Origin: an uncultured Armatimonadota bacterium | Lineage (GTDB): Bacteria > Armatimonadota > Fimbriimonadia > Fimbriimonadales > Fimbriimonadaceae | NCBI GenBank assembly: GCA_903904815.1 | Contig: CAIVDU010000010.1 | Location: 104,692 to 168,691 of the forward strand | Direction of reading: 5' to 3' | Length of the DNA stretch: 64,000 nucleotides | In this document: piece after piece, positions 46,034-52,973 of the stretch | Position numbering within the stretch: position 1 is the first letter of the stretch | Layout: each line of letters starts with the position of its first letter | Notes under the pieces: model-generated | Told to the model about the DNA's origin: nothing | The model's input: only the letters and a program-made list of their open reading frames with translations | Databases searched by the model: none | Program-made: the position numbers and the translations under genes

Positions 46034-46606
46034 TCACCCCCGTTCGCCGAACTTCGCCAACACTGTCTCCCACCGCGCCTCATGTGACTCATGCCAACTT
46101 AATGGCTCAAATCCCAGCTTTAAATAGCTCGCGATGGCCGGCAGCCGCCAATCATCCGTCGTCAGCCTAACCTCGCGTTTGCCGTCCGAGACGGCTTCGT
46201 GAAGCACTGCCAGAGTCACCACCGTTCCTAGCTTTCGACCAGAATGCTCAGCGCGGGCGCCGACCCAATGAACCCACCCCGCGTCTGGGAAATCGACGGG
46301 TTTCAACTGATACGAAGCCGTGGCCACCACCTCCCCCTCGCACGCAATCAACCAGGTTGTGGGCACATCCGGGTGGTCCAGCAACTCGGCCCGAACCTTC
46401 GCCACATTCCAGTCCATCCCGAACGAAGCCAAAAGGGTCGAAGCAAGCGGCTCAGCGTCTTCCAAACTGGCTTTGCGCAGTGCATACCCCTCCGGAATCA
46501 CGATCTGAGGCAGCGTGGACTCCAAGCGATGCACCATCAGCAATTGAGGATCCGAAAAAAGGCCTTCGCTAGTGGGTGACGTTGAATTCTGCGACGCCTG
46601 AGCCAT
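46034..46606 (-). CDS. GNAT-family N-acetyltransferase, last gene of the sugar ABC operon
   Basis: The 190-residue protein has the GNAT core: GVEVVATASYQLKP-like GEVVATASYQLKP strand, the acetyl-CoA loop GARAEHSGRKLGTVVTLAVL (the QxxGxG/A variant), and SYLKLGFEPLSWHES as the C-terminal strand. Substrate unknown. Its ATG lies 2 bp after the permease stop, so it is in the same operon as the sugar permeases, which is unusual for a GNAT. Confidence 0.83.
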   Translation of the reverse strand: MAQASQNSTSPTSEGLFSDPQLLMVHRLESTLPQIVIPEGYALRKASLEDAEPLASTLLASFGMDWNVAKVRAELLDHPDVPTTWLIACEGEVVATASYQLKPVDFPDAGWVHWVGARAEHSGRKLGTVVTLAVLHEAVSDGKREVRLTTDDWRLPAIASYLKLGFEPLSWHESHEARWETVLAKFGERG

Positions 46607-46608
46607 GC

Positions 46609-47520
46609 TTATTTCCCGCCCGTGAGAGTAATTCCTCTCATAAAGTATCGCTGACAGAACACGAAAATCACGAGCAATGGGATCGTCGTAATCATGGAAC
46701 CGGCCATGAGCAGGTTGAATTCAGTGGAGTGGGATCCCTGAAGACTCTTCAAGGCCACTTCAAGCGGCTGCATCTCCGGGCTGTTGAGCATCATGAGCGG
46801 TCCGAGGAAGTCGCGAAAGCCCCCGATGAACGTGAATACCGCGATCGTCGCCAGGACCGGTGCACAATTCGGTAACAAAATGCGCCAAAAGATCACCGCG
46901 TTGGTCGCCCCGTCGATCTTCGCCGCTTCATCCATTTCGCGCGGAATTGAAAGCATGAACTGACGGATCAGGAAGATGTTGAACGCCCCGCCTCCCAGAA
47001 ACGATCCCACGATAAACGGCTTAAAAGTATCGATCCATCCCAATTTCGCCATCAACACATAGCCAGGAATGAGCGTCACGATTCCCGGCAGCATCATCGT
47101 AGCGAGCAGAATCACAAACAAGCGATCTCGGCCACGAAACTTCAGGCGGGCAAACGGGAAAGCCACGAGAGAAGCGGTCAGGACGGTGCCGATCGTAGGC
47201 ACGACCGAGAGGATCAGAGTATTGACGGAGGCACGAAGAAAATTGATGGTCGGATCGGACCAGACCTTGCGATAGTTCTCGAATGTCGGGTGGACCGGCC
47301 ACATGAGCGGCGTCGTGTTGGCGGCTTCGACCTTCGTCTTGAGCGAAATGGTGAGCATGATGTAAAGCGGAATGAAGAAAAGGACGGCTCCCAACACCAA
47401 CGTGGTGAACAACAGCCCTTTGTTCAGGTAACTGCCTACCGCCGCGCGACGGATGTGGTGAACGTAGTGACGCTCGTCTTCCACCACGCGATCAATTGCC
47501 CGCTTCTCAGTAATTTCCAT
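46609..47520 (-). CDS. Carbohydrate ABC transporter permease (MalG-like, CUT1)
   Basis: The 303-residue membrane protein has six predicted helices (GLLFTTLVLGAVLFFIPLYI; TLILSVVPTIGTVLTASLVA; LFVILLATMMLPGIVTLIPG and others). The EAA loop that docks the ATPase is EMDEAAKIDGATNAVIFWRI with the conserved EAAxxDG core. A well-placed GAGGAGATAGCG precedes the ATG, 12 bp after the upstream stop. Together with the neighbouring fusion protein it forms the transmembrane pair of a sugar importer; no ATPase gene is adjacent. Confidence 0.95.
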   Translation of the reverse strand: MEITEKRAIDRVVEDERHYVHHIRRAAVGSYLNKGLLFTTLVLGAVLFFIPLYIMLTISLKTKVEAANTTPLMWPVHPTFENYRKVWSDPTINFLRASVNTLILSVVPTIGTVLTASLVAFPFARLKFRGRDRLFVILLATMMLPGIVTLIPGYVLMAKLGWIDTFKPFIVGSFLGGGAFNIFLIRQFMLSIPREMDEAAKIDGATNAVIFWRILLPNCAPVLATIAVFTFIGGFRDFLGPLMMLNSPEMQPLEVALKSLQGSHSTEFNLLMAGSMITTIPLLVIFVFCQRYFMRGITLTGGK

Positions 47521-47532
47521 CGCTATCTCCTC

Positions 47533-49896
47533 TCACTTGAGGCCGCCCTCATAGAAGACCCACCGCTTCGACAGGGCGAGCTGAACTCCCGTGATCGCCA
47601 AGATGATCACGAATAGGATCCATGCCAGGGCCGAGGCGTAACCCATGTGGAGGCTTCCGAAGGCCTCATTGTATAGGTTCAAAACGTAGAACATGGTGGC
47701 TCGATCCGGACCACCCCCAGTCATGACGAATGCTTGGGTAAAGGCCTGGAGGGCCCCAATAATGCCTGTGATCACCGCAAAGAAAATCGTTGGAGTGAGC
47801 ATTGGGAAGGTGACGTGAAGAAACCGACGCCAGACTCCCGCGCCATCGAGAGTTGCCGCTTCGTAATATGTCTGGGAAATACCCTGAAGCCCCGCCAGGA
47901 AGATGATCGTTCCCCCTCCTGCGCCCCAAAGCCCCATGAAAATAAAGGAGGGAAGCACCGTGTGTGGGTTCCCGAGCCAATTGATCGGCTTGTCTGGCGT
48001 CCCCGCAAATTGACTCAAGAGAGTGCCAAGACCTAACAGGTTGCGGTGACCGTCCGCGCCATAGATAAGCTGATTGAGCAACCCAGTCTCGGGGTTAAAC
48101 ACCTTCATCCAAATCAGCGATACCGCCACCCCACTCGCCAACGAAGGGATGTAGTACAGCGCGCGCCAAATCGCGACCCCCTTAATTTTCTGGTTCAACA
48201 GGAGCGCAAGGGCAAGCGCCGACGCAATCCCGCTCGGGATTCCGAGGGCCGCATAAGTGAACGTGACTCGCAGAGAGACGTAAAAAGTATCGTTGCGACC
48301 CGCGTCGAACACATCGGCGTAGTTGCCGAGTCCGCGCCACATGGGGGGCTGGATAATGTCGCTCTGAGCAAAGCTCAACATGAACGAATAGATCATCGGG
48401 CCGACCGTAAAGACGAGTAGACCGAAAATCCAAGGCGCGAGGAACCAGTACGCGCTTCGACTTTCCTTGCGCTCGGAGGAAGTCAGTCTTTGTCCGCGTT
48501 CAGGCCAGTAGACCCACCCGACGCCGAGTGCGACGATCGTGATTCCGATCAGAAGGGCAGGTAGAAAGGGGAACGGGGTCTTAGACCTTTGGTCTTTCAG
48601 AGCCCCCGCCAACTCCCGCGATCCCTTGTCTTGGAGCTGCTGAAGTTTTTCCGAGGGCGTTCCGACCCCGGTGAGGACGTCGTACAACGTTCCTCCACAT
48701 AGGTTAGAGACACCTCCAAAATATTCGGGAGTGAGATGCAACGTGACCGCCGCTGCCGCCGCATCCGTCACTGCCAGATGCTCCGGAGGCACCCCTCTTC
48801 CCGGAATCCAGGCGGTCGAGCGGGCCAGCCTCGGCATCGCGGGCTGGTCCAGCCCCGCCTGCGCCAAGGGAATCATGCCATGGGGACCGTCCATCCACCG
48901 TACGAACTCCCAACTCTCCCTCGGATGCTCAGTGGTCGAGAAGATGGCGGTTCCTGTCAGCTCACCGAGCGTGCGAACGGGCTCATCTCGGAAGCGGGGC
49001 ACCACCGCGACGTCCCACGGATCCTTCATCTCTTCCCGGAGCTTCTTGCACTCCCAGGCTCCCGACTGCATCATCGCTACGTGGCCTTTGACAAACTCGT
49101 CATGGACGTTCGAGTTGTTTGTCGAGATATCGCTATTCGAGGGCAACCAGTGAAACTTGTTCACGGTGTCCGATGCGAGCATAAACACCTTCTCCACGTC
49201 CGGGTCGGTGGCGGTCATGCGAGTTGGGTGTTCGTCGTTGTCCCAGAGGCTCTTTCCGCTTGAGTTCAGCAGGGTGGACATCCAAAGTTGCGGCCAGGAG
49301 GTGGAGTACCCAAACTGAACCGTTTTGCCGCCCACCGTCTTGGTCAGCCGTTGAACGCACGTGAAGAAGTCTTTGTCTCCAAGCTCTGGTCGACGCCGAA
49401 AATCCCAACTCCAGTCGCCGTTAGGTTCTGAAACCCCGGCTTCGCGAAAGAGCCGCTTGTTGTAAAACACCAGCCCACTGGAACTGATCGCCCGTGGCAA
49501 CACCCAGAGATGACCGTCATAGGAAAAGTAATGAACGACGTTCGGGTAGTAGTCGTCGAGACGGACATCGGGAGACTGGCGAACAAAGCTGTCCAGCGGC
49601 AGAATCGCCTTGCGAATCGCAAACTGGCGATAGTCGCTCTGGCCCATCCGGGCTACGTCCGGCGCAATGTTTGCCGCCACCATCGCGAGTAACTTGTCGC
49701 TGTAGTTAGCCCCGCTTACCACCGGCTCGACCTTGATCCGAATCCCCGGGTGGGTGGCTTCGAACTCTCGAACGATCTGGTTGATGACTCCGATTGAGTC
49801 GGCGCCATCCGTGCAGGCGTACCGGATGACGACTGGTTCCGATCGAGCGACCCCCACGAAGGACCAAAGGAGGCCCAGGAGCAGCAGGAACCTCAC
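47533..49896 (-). CDS. Fusion of sugar-binding protein and MalF-like permease (CUT1 importer)
   Basis: This continuous 787-residue frame joins two parts normally encoded separately. Residues 1-19 are a signal peptide (LLLLGLLWSFVGVARSE). About 20-430 form an extracellular solute-binding domain (VIRYACTDGADSIGVINQ, APDVARMGQSDYRQFA, GHLWVLPRAISSSGLVFYNK). One hydrophobic segment near 445 (LPALLIGITIVALGVGWVYW) is followed by a MalF-like permease (about 485-787) with its own helices and the EAA loop YYEAATLDGAGVWRRF. A GTG start at 49896 is used. The binding domain is thus tethered outside the pore. The ATPase is not encoded here. Confidence 0.93.
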   Translation of the reverse strand: MRFLLLLGLLWSFVGVARSEPVVIRYACTDGADSIGVINQIVREFEATHPGIRIKVEPVVSGANYSDKLLAMVAANIAPDVARMGQSDYRQFAIRKAILPLDSFVRQSPDVRLDDYYPNVVHYFSYDGHLWVLPRAISSSGLVFYNKRLFREAGVSEPNGDWSWDFRRRPELGDKDFFTCVQRLTKTVGGKTVQFGYSTSWPQLWMSTLLNSSGKSLWDNDEHPTRMTATDPDVEKVFMLASDTVNKFHWLPSNSDISTNNSNVHDEFVKGHVAMMQSGAWECKKLREEMKDPWDVAVVPRFRDEPVRTLGELTGTAIFSTTEHPRESWEFVRWMDGPHGMIPLAQAGLDQPAMPRLARSTAWIPGRGVPPEHLAVTDAAAAAVTLHLTPEYFGGVSNLCGGTLYDVLTGVGTPSEKLQQLQDKGSRELAGALKDQRSKTPFPFLPALLIGITIVALGVGWVYWPERGQRLTSSERKESRSAYWFLAPWIFGLLVFTVGPMIYSFMLSFAQSDIIQPPMWRGLGNYADVFDAGRNDTFYVSLRVTFTYAALGIPSGIASALALALLLNQKIKGVAIWRALYYIPSLASGVAVSLIWMKVFNPETGLLNQLIYGADGHRNLLGLGTLLSQFAGTPDKPINWLGNPHTVLPSFIFMGLWGAGGGTIIFLAGLQGISQTYYEAATLDGAGVWRRFLHVTFPMLTPTIFFAVITGIIGALQAFTQAFVMTGGGPDRATMFYVLNLYNEAFGSLHMGYASALAWILFVIILAITGVQLALSKRWVFYEGGLK

Positions 49897-49910
49897 CTCG
49901 CGAACCTGCC

Positions 49911-50105
49911 TACAACATCCTGGTACGGATGAAACAGAATATCTCGAACGTCGCCGAGGTCGTAAATGGTGCCCTCTGCGGCAGCGAAGCGGTGTACCGG
50001 GGAAGGAAGAGAGCGGGAAAATCGAACCTGCACGCGAAGCGAAAACCGCTCATTCTCGAGAACTCTGCATGACCAAAGACTTTTGCAATACCCTGTCAAG
50101 CACCT
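49911..50105. repeat. Diverged copy of the GCAGCGAAGCG interspersed repeat
   Basis: It contains GCAGCGAAGCGG at 49981 flanked by a CCCTCT... / ...GAGAGC-type inverted pair. It is collinear (with substitutions) with the unit at 60725-60905: AATATCTCGAACG matches AGTATCGCAAAAG, and GAGAACTCTGCATGACC matches GAGCATCTCGAGTGATC. The copy sits directly before the fusion transporter start, so it lies in that operon's promoter region. A 120-codon frame over it (49893-50255) is not a gene. Confidence 0.7.
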
Positions 50106-50187
50106 CGCTGACCATGATGGTGACGAGGCGGCAGGGAACGGTATTCGTCCGGAGAACGGTGGCGTGCTTCGTTGCACTTTCCCCATC

Positions 50188-50427
50188 TTACTTGCCTTGG
50201 GATGGCGGAGTGCCCGTAACCGATACGCCAGCCTTGGCCTTCTTGGATTGCTCAATCAGAGCTTCCACCATCGCCCGTTTTTCGGGAGGTACTTTTTGAA
50301 TGTCGAACGGAGGTGGGTTCGTGAATGCCGAGCGCAAGTTCTTGTCGTCCGCCGAATCGTTGTGTCCGCACCCGGTGATCAAGCTCAGCCCGACAAAAAC
50401 CGGGATCAGTAATATCAGTTTAGCCAT
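50188..50427 (-). CDS. Small lipoprotein
   Basis: This 79-residue protein has a lipoprotein signal: basic start MAKL, hydrophobic LILLIPVFVGLSLITGC with the lipobox LITGC (cysteine 19), then a short polar tail (HNDSADDKNLRSAF, EALIEQSKKAKAG). AAGGAACT precedes the ATG. Its mature part of about 60 residues has no known domain. It lies between the ABC operon and the LacI-controlled pseudopilin on the same strand. Confidence 0.75.
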   Translation of the reverse strand: MAKLILLIPVFVGLSLITGCGHNDSADDKNLRSAFTNPPPFDIQKVPPEKRAMVEALIEQSKKAKAGVSVTGTPPSQGK

Positions 50428-50527
50428 AGAGTTCCTTGGGGCCATTGCCGTTAACTTTCTTGGATTCGTCCTCCGGACAAGACACCTCGTCTCCATGCGC
50501 TTGGCGAAGACGGAGCTTCCGCTCGGT

Positions 50528-50587
50528 CGCCCTCGCCCGCAGCGAAGCGGTGCGCGGGAGAGGGAGGGGAGAGGGTGGCATTGAACC
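50528..50587. repeat. Short copy of the GCAGCGAAGCG interspersed repeat
   Basis: The core CCCGCAGCGAAGCGG is followed by GCGCGGGAGAGGG and AGGGGAGAGGGTGGCATTGA. The flanks CGCCCTCGCCCGC and GCGGGAGAGGG can pair. It matches the core of the copies at 60500 and 60785. Confidence 0.8.
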
Positions 50588-50716
50588 TAAAAGAGTCCAT
50601 CAAATTGAGAGCGATGTCAGTAAGTAAAAAGTTGACAGGACCAATTGGCGTCCTCCAGTGCCTCAAACGATTTCGCTCGCGCGACTCTGGAAAATGGAAG
50701 CCGTCAACTTGATGCC

Positions 50717-50750
50717 GATAGACCGTCTCGCCGGAGCGAGAGGGTCTATC
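50717..50750 (-). terminator. Hairpin after the LacI-controlled pseudopilin gene
   Basis: Stem GATAGACC / GGTCTATC plus inner TCTCGC / GCGAGA, loop CGGA, one internal mismatch. It lies 14 bp past the stop codon (minus). There is no T tract, so it may act as an RNA-protecting hairpin rather than a classical terminator. Confidence 0.55.
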
Positions 50751-50763
50751 AGAGGTTTCATCC

Positions 50764-51660
50764 CTAGCGCCCCGACCACCACATATTGCTCTGAGGCTTG
50801 TTCACCGGATCTGGGTTGGTCGCAACCGGCGACATCGACTTTGCGTGGCCGTCCGTGAACGCAAAGTTCGCGTTGCCTTGCTCAGTTCCCGTTGCGGGCA
50901 ACGACACGCCTCCCCGATTTCCTTGTGGGAAAGTCGCATTCGGCGTTCCTAGGCTGGTCGTTCGAATGCCATCCGGAATGTTGGCTCCGTCGGCCAAGTA
51001 GGCGACCGCCGTGCTGGGAAGCGAGTTGTTACTATCCCAGATGAAGATATTGGTATCCCAGAACCCCGAAGTGTTGGCGCCGAGCCAGCTGAAGTCGGTG
51101 TACTGAATGTCTCGTCCGTACCGTGGGGCAAAAATGATGGTGGATGCAGGTTGCGTAACCTGCGTTGCATTTACGGACCCGCTTTGGAAGAAGCTGTCCC
51201 AACCTGCGTTATGCTCCTCCAATCCGATCACGCCGTCGCTACCGGTGTTGATGTTTCCGGCAAAGCCGGTGTTGTTCGCCGGGACTGCTGAAAGACTGTT
51301 GGCTGCAAACGAGATCCAGGGCCCGAATCCGGCCTGGGAGTAGTTGTCTGGAAGCTGAGTATCAAACGGGGACCGCACGATTCCCGCGTTCTTCGTGTAG
51401 GGCACGATACGTTGTGCCCAGTTCGTAGACCAAGTGGGAGCTTCCCAGTCGTAGACCGAGTTGGTCACGAACACGTCGTCGAAATCGTTGTTGTAAATCA
51501 GGGCGGCGAGTGTGAGCTGCTTAAAGTTGGAAAGTTCCGACGTCTTCTTGGCGGCGGCTTTCGCTTGGGCAAAGACCGGGAACAAGATAGCGGCGAGGAT
51601 GGCGATGATGGCGATGACTACGAGGAGTTCGATAAGTGTAAATGCAGATGTTCGTTTCAT
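50764..51660 (-). CDS. Pseudopilin with H-x9-DG-like end, LacI-regulated
   Basis: This 298-residue protein has a short leader MKRTSA before FTLIELLVVIAIIAILAAIL, then FPVFAQAKAAAKKTSELSNF, the typical processed pseudopilin helix. The soluble part has a large beta-rich domain and the C-terminal block GNANFAFTDGHAKSM, the DG motif of the H-x9-DG group. ATG at 51660 follows GGAGGTAGG, the best start signal. Its promoter (-35 TTGGCA, 17 bp, -10 TAAGAT) overlaps the start of a GTTAACGCGTTAAC operator, so the adjacent LacI protein probably represses it. Confidence 0.92.
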   Translation of the reverse strand: MKRTSAFTLIELLVVIAIIAILAAILFPVFAQAKAAAKKTSELSNFKQLTLAALIYNNDFDDVFVTNSVYDWEAPTWSTNWAQRIVPYTKNAGIVRSPFDTQLPDNYSQAGFGPWISFAANSLSAVPANNTGFAGNINTGSDGVIGLEEHNAGWDSFFQSGSVNATQVTQPASTIIFAPRYGRDIQYTDFSWLGANTSGFWDTNIFIWDSNNSLPSTAVAYLADGANIPDGIRTTSLGTPNATFPQGNRGGVSLPATGTEQGNANFAFTDGHAKSMSPVATNPDPVNKPQSNMWWSGR

Positions 51661-51705
51661 TGGATTCCTACCTCCGTTGGTACAGATAACTAATGACAAT
51701 CGCTT

Positions 51706-51719
51706 GTTAACGCGTTAAC
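51706..51719. promoter_or_regulatory. LacI-family operator at the pseudopilin promoter
   Basis: The perfect 14-bp palindrome GTTAACGCGTTAAC has the central CG step typical of LacI/GalR operators. It lies 2 bp downstream of the -10 box, over the expected transcription start, a classical repression position. The same sequence occurs at 52950-52962 next to the divergent GH78 gene. Confidence 0.8.
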
Positions 51720-51721
51720 TC

Positions 51722-51750
51722 ATCTTATCGCAGGCGCGTTGATTTGCCAA
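51722..51750 (-). promoter_or_regulatory. Promoter of the LacI-controlled pseudopilin
   Basis: Reading minus, -35 TTGGCA (51750-51745) and -10 TAAGAT (51727-51722) are separated by 17 bp. The operator begins right after. The 5' leader would be about 50 nt. Confidence 0.7.
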
Positions 51751-51791
51751 GGCCTTTTTGGGCATTGGGAGTAAAATGGGGAAACGTCTGC

Positions 51792-52823
51792 CTATTCGGG
51801 CGCGGGACCGGTGCTCTGGCGGACGATCAGTTCGGGACCAAACCGCACGAATTCCGTGGCGTCATTTGCCTCGGTTAGCTTCTCGATCAGCATTTTTGCC
51901 GCTCGCTTTCCAATTTCCACCAACGGATTTCGAAAAGTCGTCAGGGGAGGGTCGCAAAGGGCTGCCTCTTCGGCGTCGTCGACTGAAACAACGGAAACTT
52001 GGCCCGGAACCGTCAGATTTGAACGCTTTAACTCCCTCACTACATGAGTTGCCAGGCCATCGTGCCAGCAAAGCAAGCCCGTAGGGGGATGCCGAAGACT
52101 CAGCAGTTGCTGAACCGCAGCTCGGCCCACCGCCTCTTCACTTTCCATGCGAGGAATCGAAATCCAGTGGATGTCTTCGCGAGGTATCCCCGCCCGTAAC
52201 GCCTCCGCGAAAAACGCCTCGCGACGCTCAATACTGGAGACCTGTTCTTTCTCATGCCCCACGTAGGCCAGGCGTCGGTGGTTGAGTGCCACCAGGTGCT
52301 GGACTGCCTGGGCGCCAACGGATGCGTTGTCGACGTCGACCAGTGAGATGTTGCTGAGCCAGGGCGTGGATCCCACCAACACCACTGGCGTGCCCCGTTC
52401 GTACAAGGTCTGTACCAACTCGTGGCCGGGCTGAGGCGCAACGATGATCAGGCCATCGCAACGACCGTCGTAGCTCCTGCGAACGGTAAGTCCGACATCC
52501 GCCCAAACGTTCTGGAGAAAGATTGTGATGCTCCAACCCTTTGCGCCAGCTCCCTCGAGAACCCCATCAAGGATGTCCCGGAAGTATCGATTGTTATGTA
52601 ACGTCCCGAGCGCGAAATCAGGCACAACCACTCCCAGGTTCTGACTTGAGATCGCCTTTTGGTTATGTTCGAGCGGGGTGGGCCGGTACCTGAGCTTGCG
52701 CACACTGGCGAGAACCCGCTCTCGTGTTTCCGGGCTCACTTTCTCCGAGTGACCATTCAGAACATTGGACACCGTCGCAATGGACACCCCTGCCGACTTC
52801 GCTACGTCACGTAAACTCGCCAT
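51792..52823 (-). CDS. LacI-family transcriptional regulator
   Basis: This 343-residue repressor starts with a helix-turn-helix (MASLRDVAKSAGVSIATVSN, hinge region RERVLASVRKLRYRP). The rest is a periplasmic-binding-protein-like effector domain (LGVVVPDFALGTLHNNRYFR, GLIIVAPQPGHELVQTLYER, VSVVSVDDAEEAALCDPPLT). It lies between the pseudopilin gene and the divergently transcribed GH78 operon, each of which carries the same palindromic operator. The sugar effector is inferred to be a product of the neighbouring hydrolases. No operator is seen before its own start. Confidence 0.94.
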   Translation of the reverse strand: MASLRDVAKSAGVSIATVSNVLNGHSEKVSPETRERVLASVRKLRYRPTPLEHNQKAISSQNLGVVVPDFALGTLHNNRYFRDILDGVLEGAGAKGWSITIFLQNVWADVGLTVRRSYDGRCDGLIIVAPQPGHELVQTLYERGTPVVLVGSTPWLSNISLVDVDNASVGAQAVQHLVALNHRRLAYVGHEKEQVSSIERREAFFAEALRAGIPREDIHWISIPRMESEEAVGRAAVQQLLSLRHPPTGLLCWHDGLATHVVRELKRSNLTVPGQVSVVSVDDAEEAALCDPPLTTFRNPLVEIGKRAAKMLIEKLTEANDATEFVRFGPELIVRQSTGPAPE

Positions 52824-52936
52824 TTCTCGCTAACCATTCAAGTCCAACTCGTGGACGGCGCATCGTTTTTCTGTATATGCTGTTCGTGGCTTTTAACCGG
52901 ATTCGTTACCGTCTCCTCGAATGCAATCGTGAGACG

Positions 52937-52973
52937 TAGCAAATAAAAAGTTAACGCGTTAAGATGTAATTCT
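52937..52973 (+). promoter_or_regulatory. Operator and promoter of the GH78-GH2 operon
   Basis: GTTAACGCGTTAA (52950-52962) repeats the operator near 51706. Its right end forms a -10-like TAAGAT (52960-52965) with a poor -35 (TAGCAA, 17 bp upstream). Transcription would start at 52972-52974, i.e. at the ATG, leaving no room for a ribosome-binding site. A bound repressor would cover the -10 box. Confidence 0.6.

Larger units (their letters stand above)
50428..50763. other. Intergenic region, 336 bp, with a repeat and a hairpin
   Basis: It contains a short copy of the interspersed repeat (50528-50587) and a hairpin at 50717-50750 beside the pseudopilin stop. No gene is supported. Confidence 0.5.

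Noticed and set aside
49893..50255. 120-codon minus frame upstream of the fusion transporter
   Set aside because: It runs across a diverged interspersed repeat, overlaps the transporter start and has no domain or ribosome-binding site.
50188..50496. Longer 102-residue version of the lipoprotein
   Set aside because: The extra N-terminal residues would destroy the lipoprotein signal, and AAGGAACT precedes the internal ATG at 50427.
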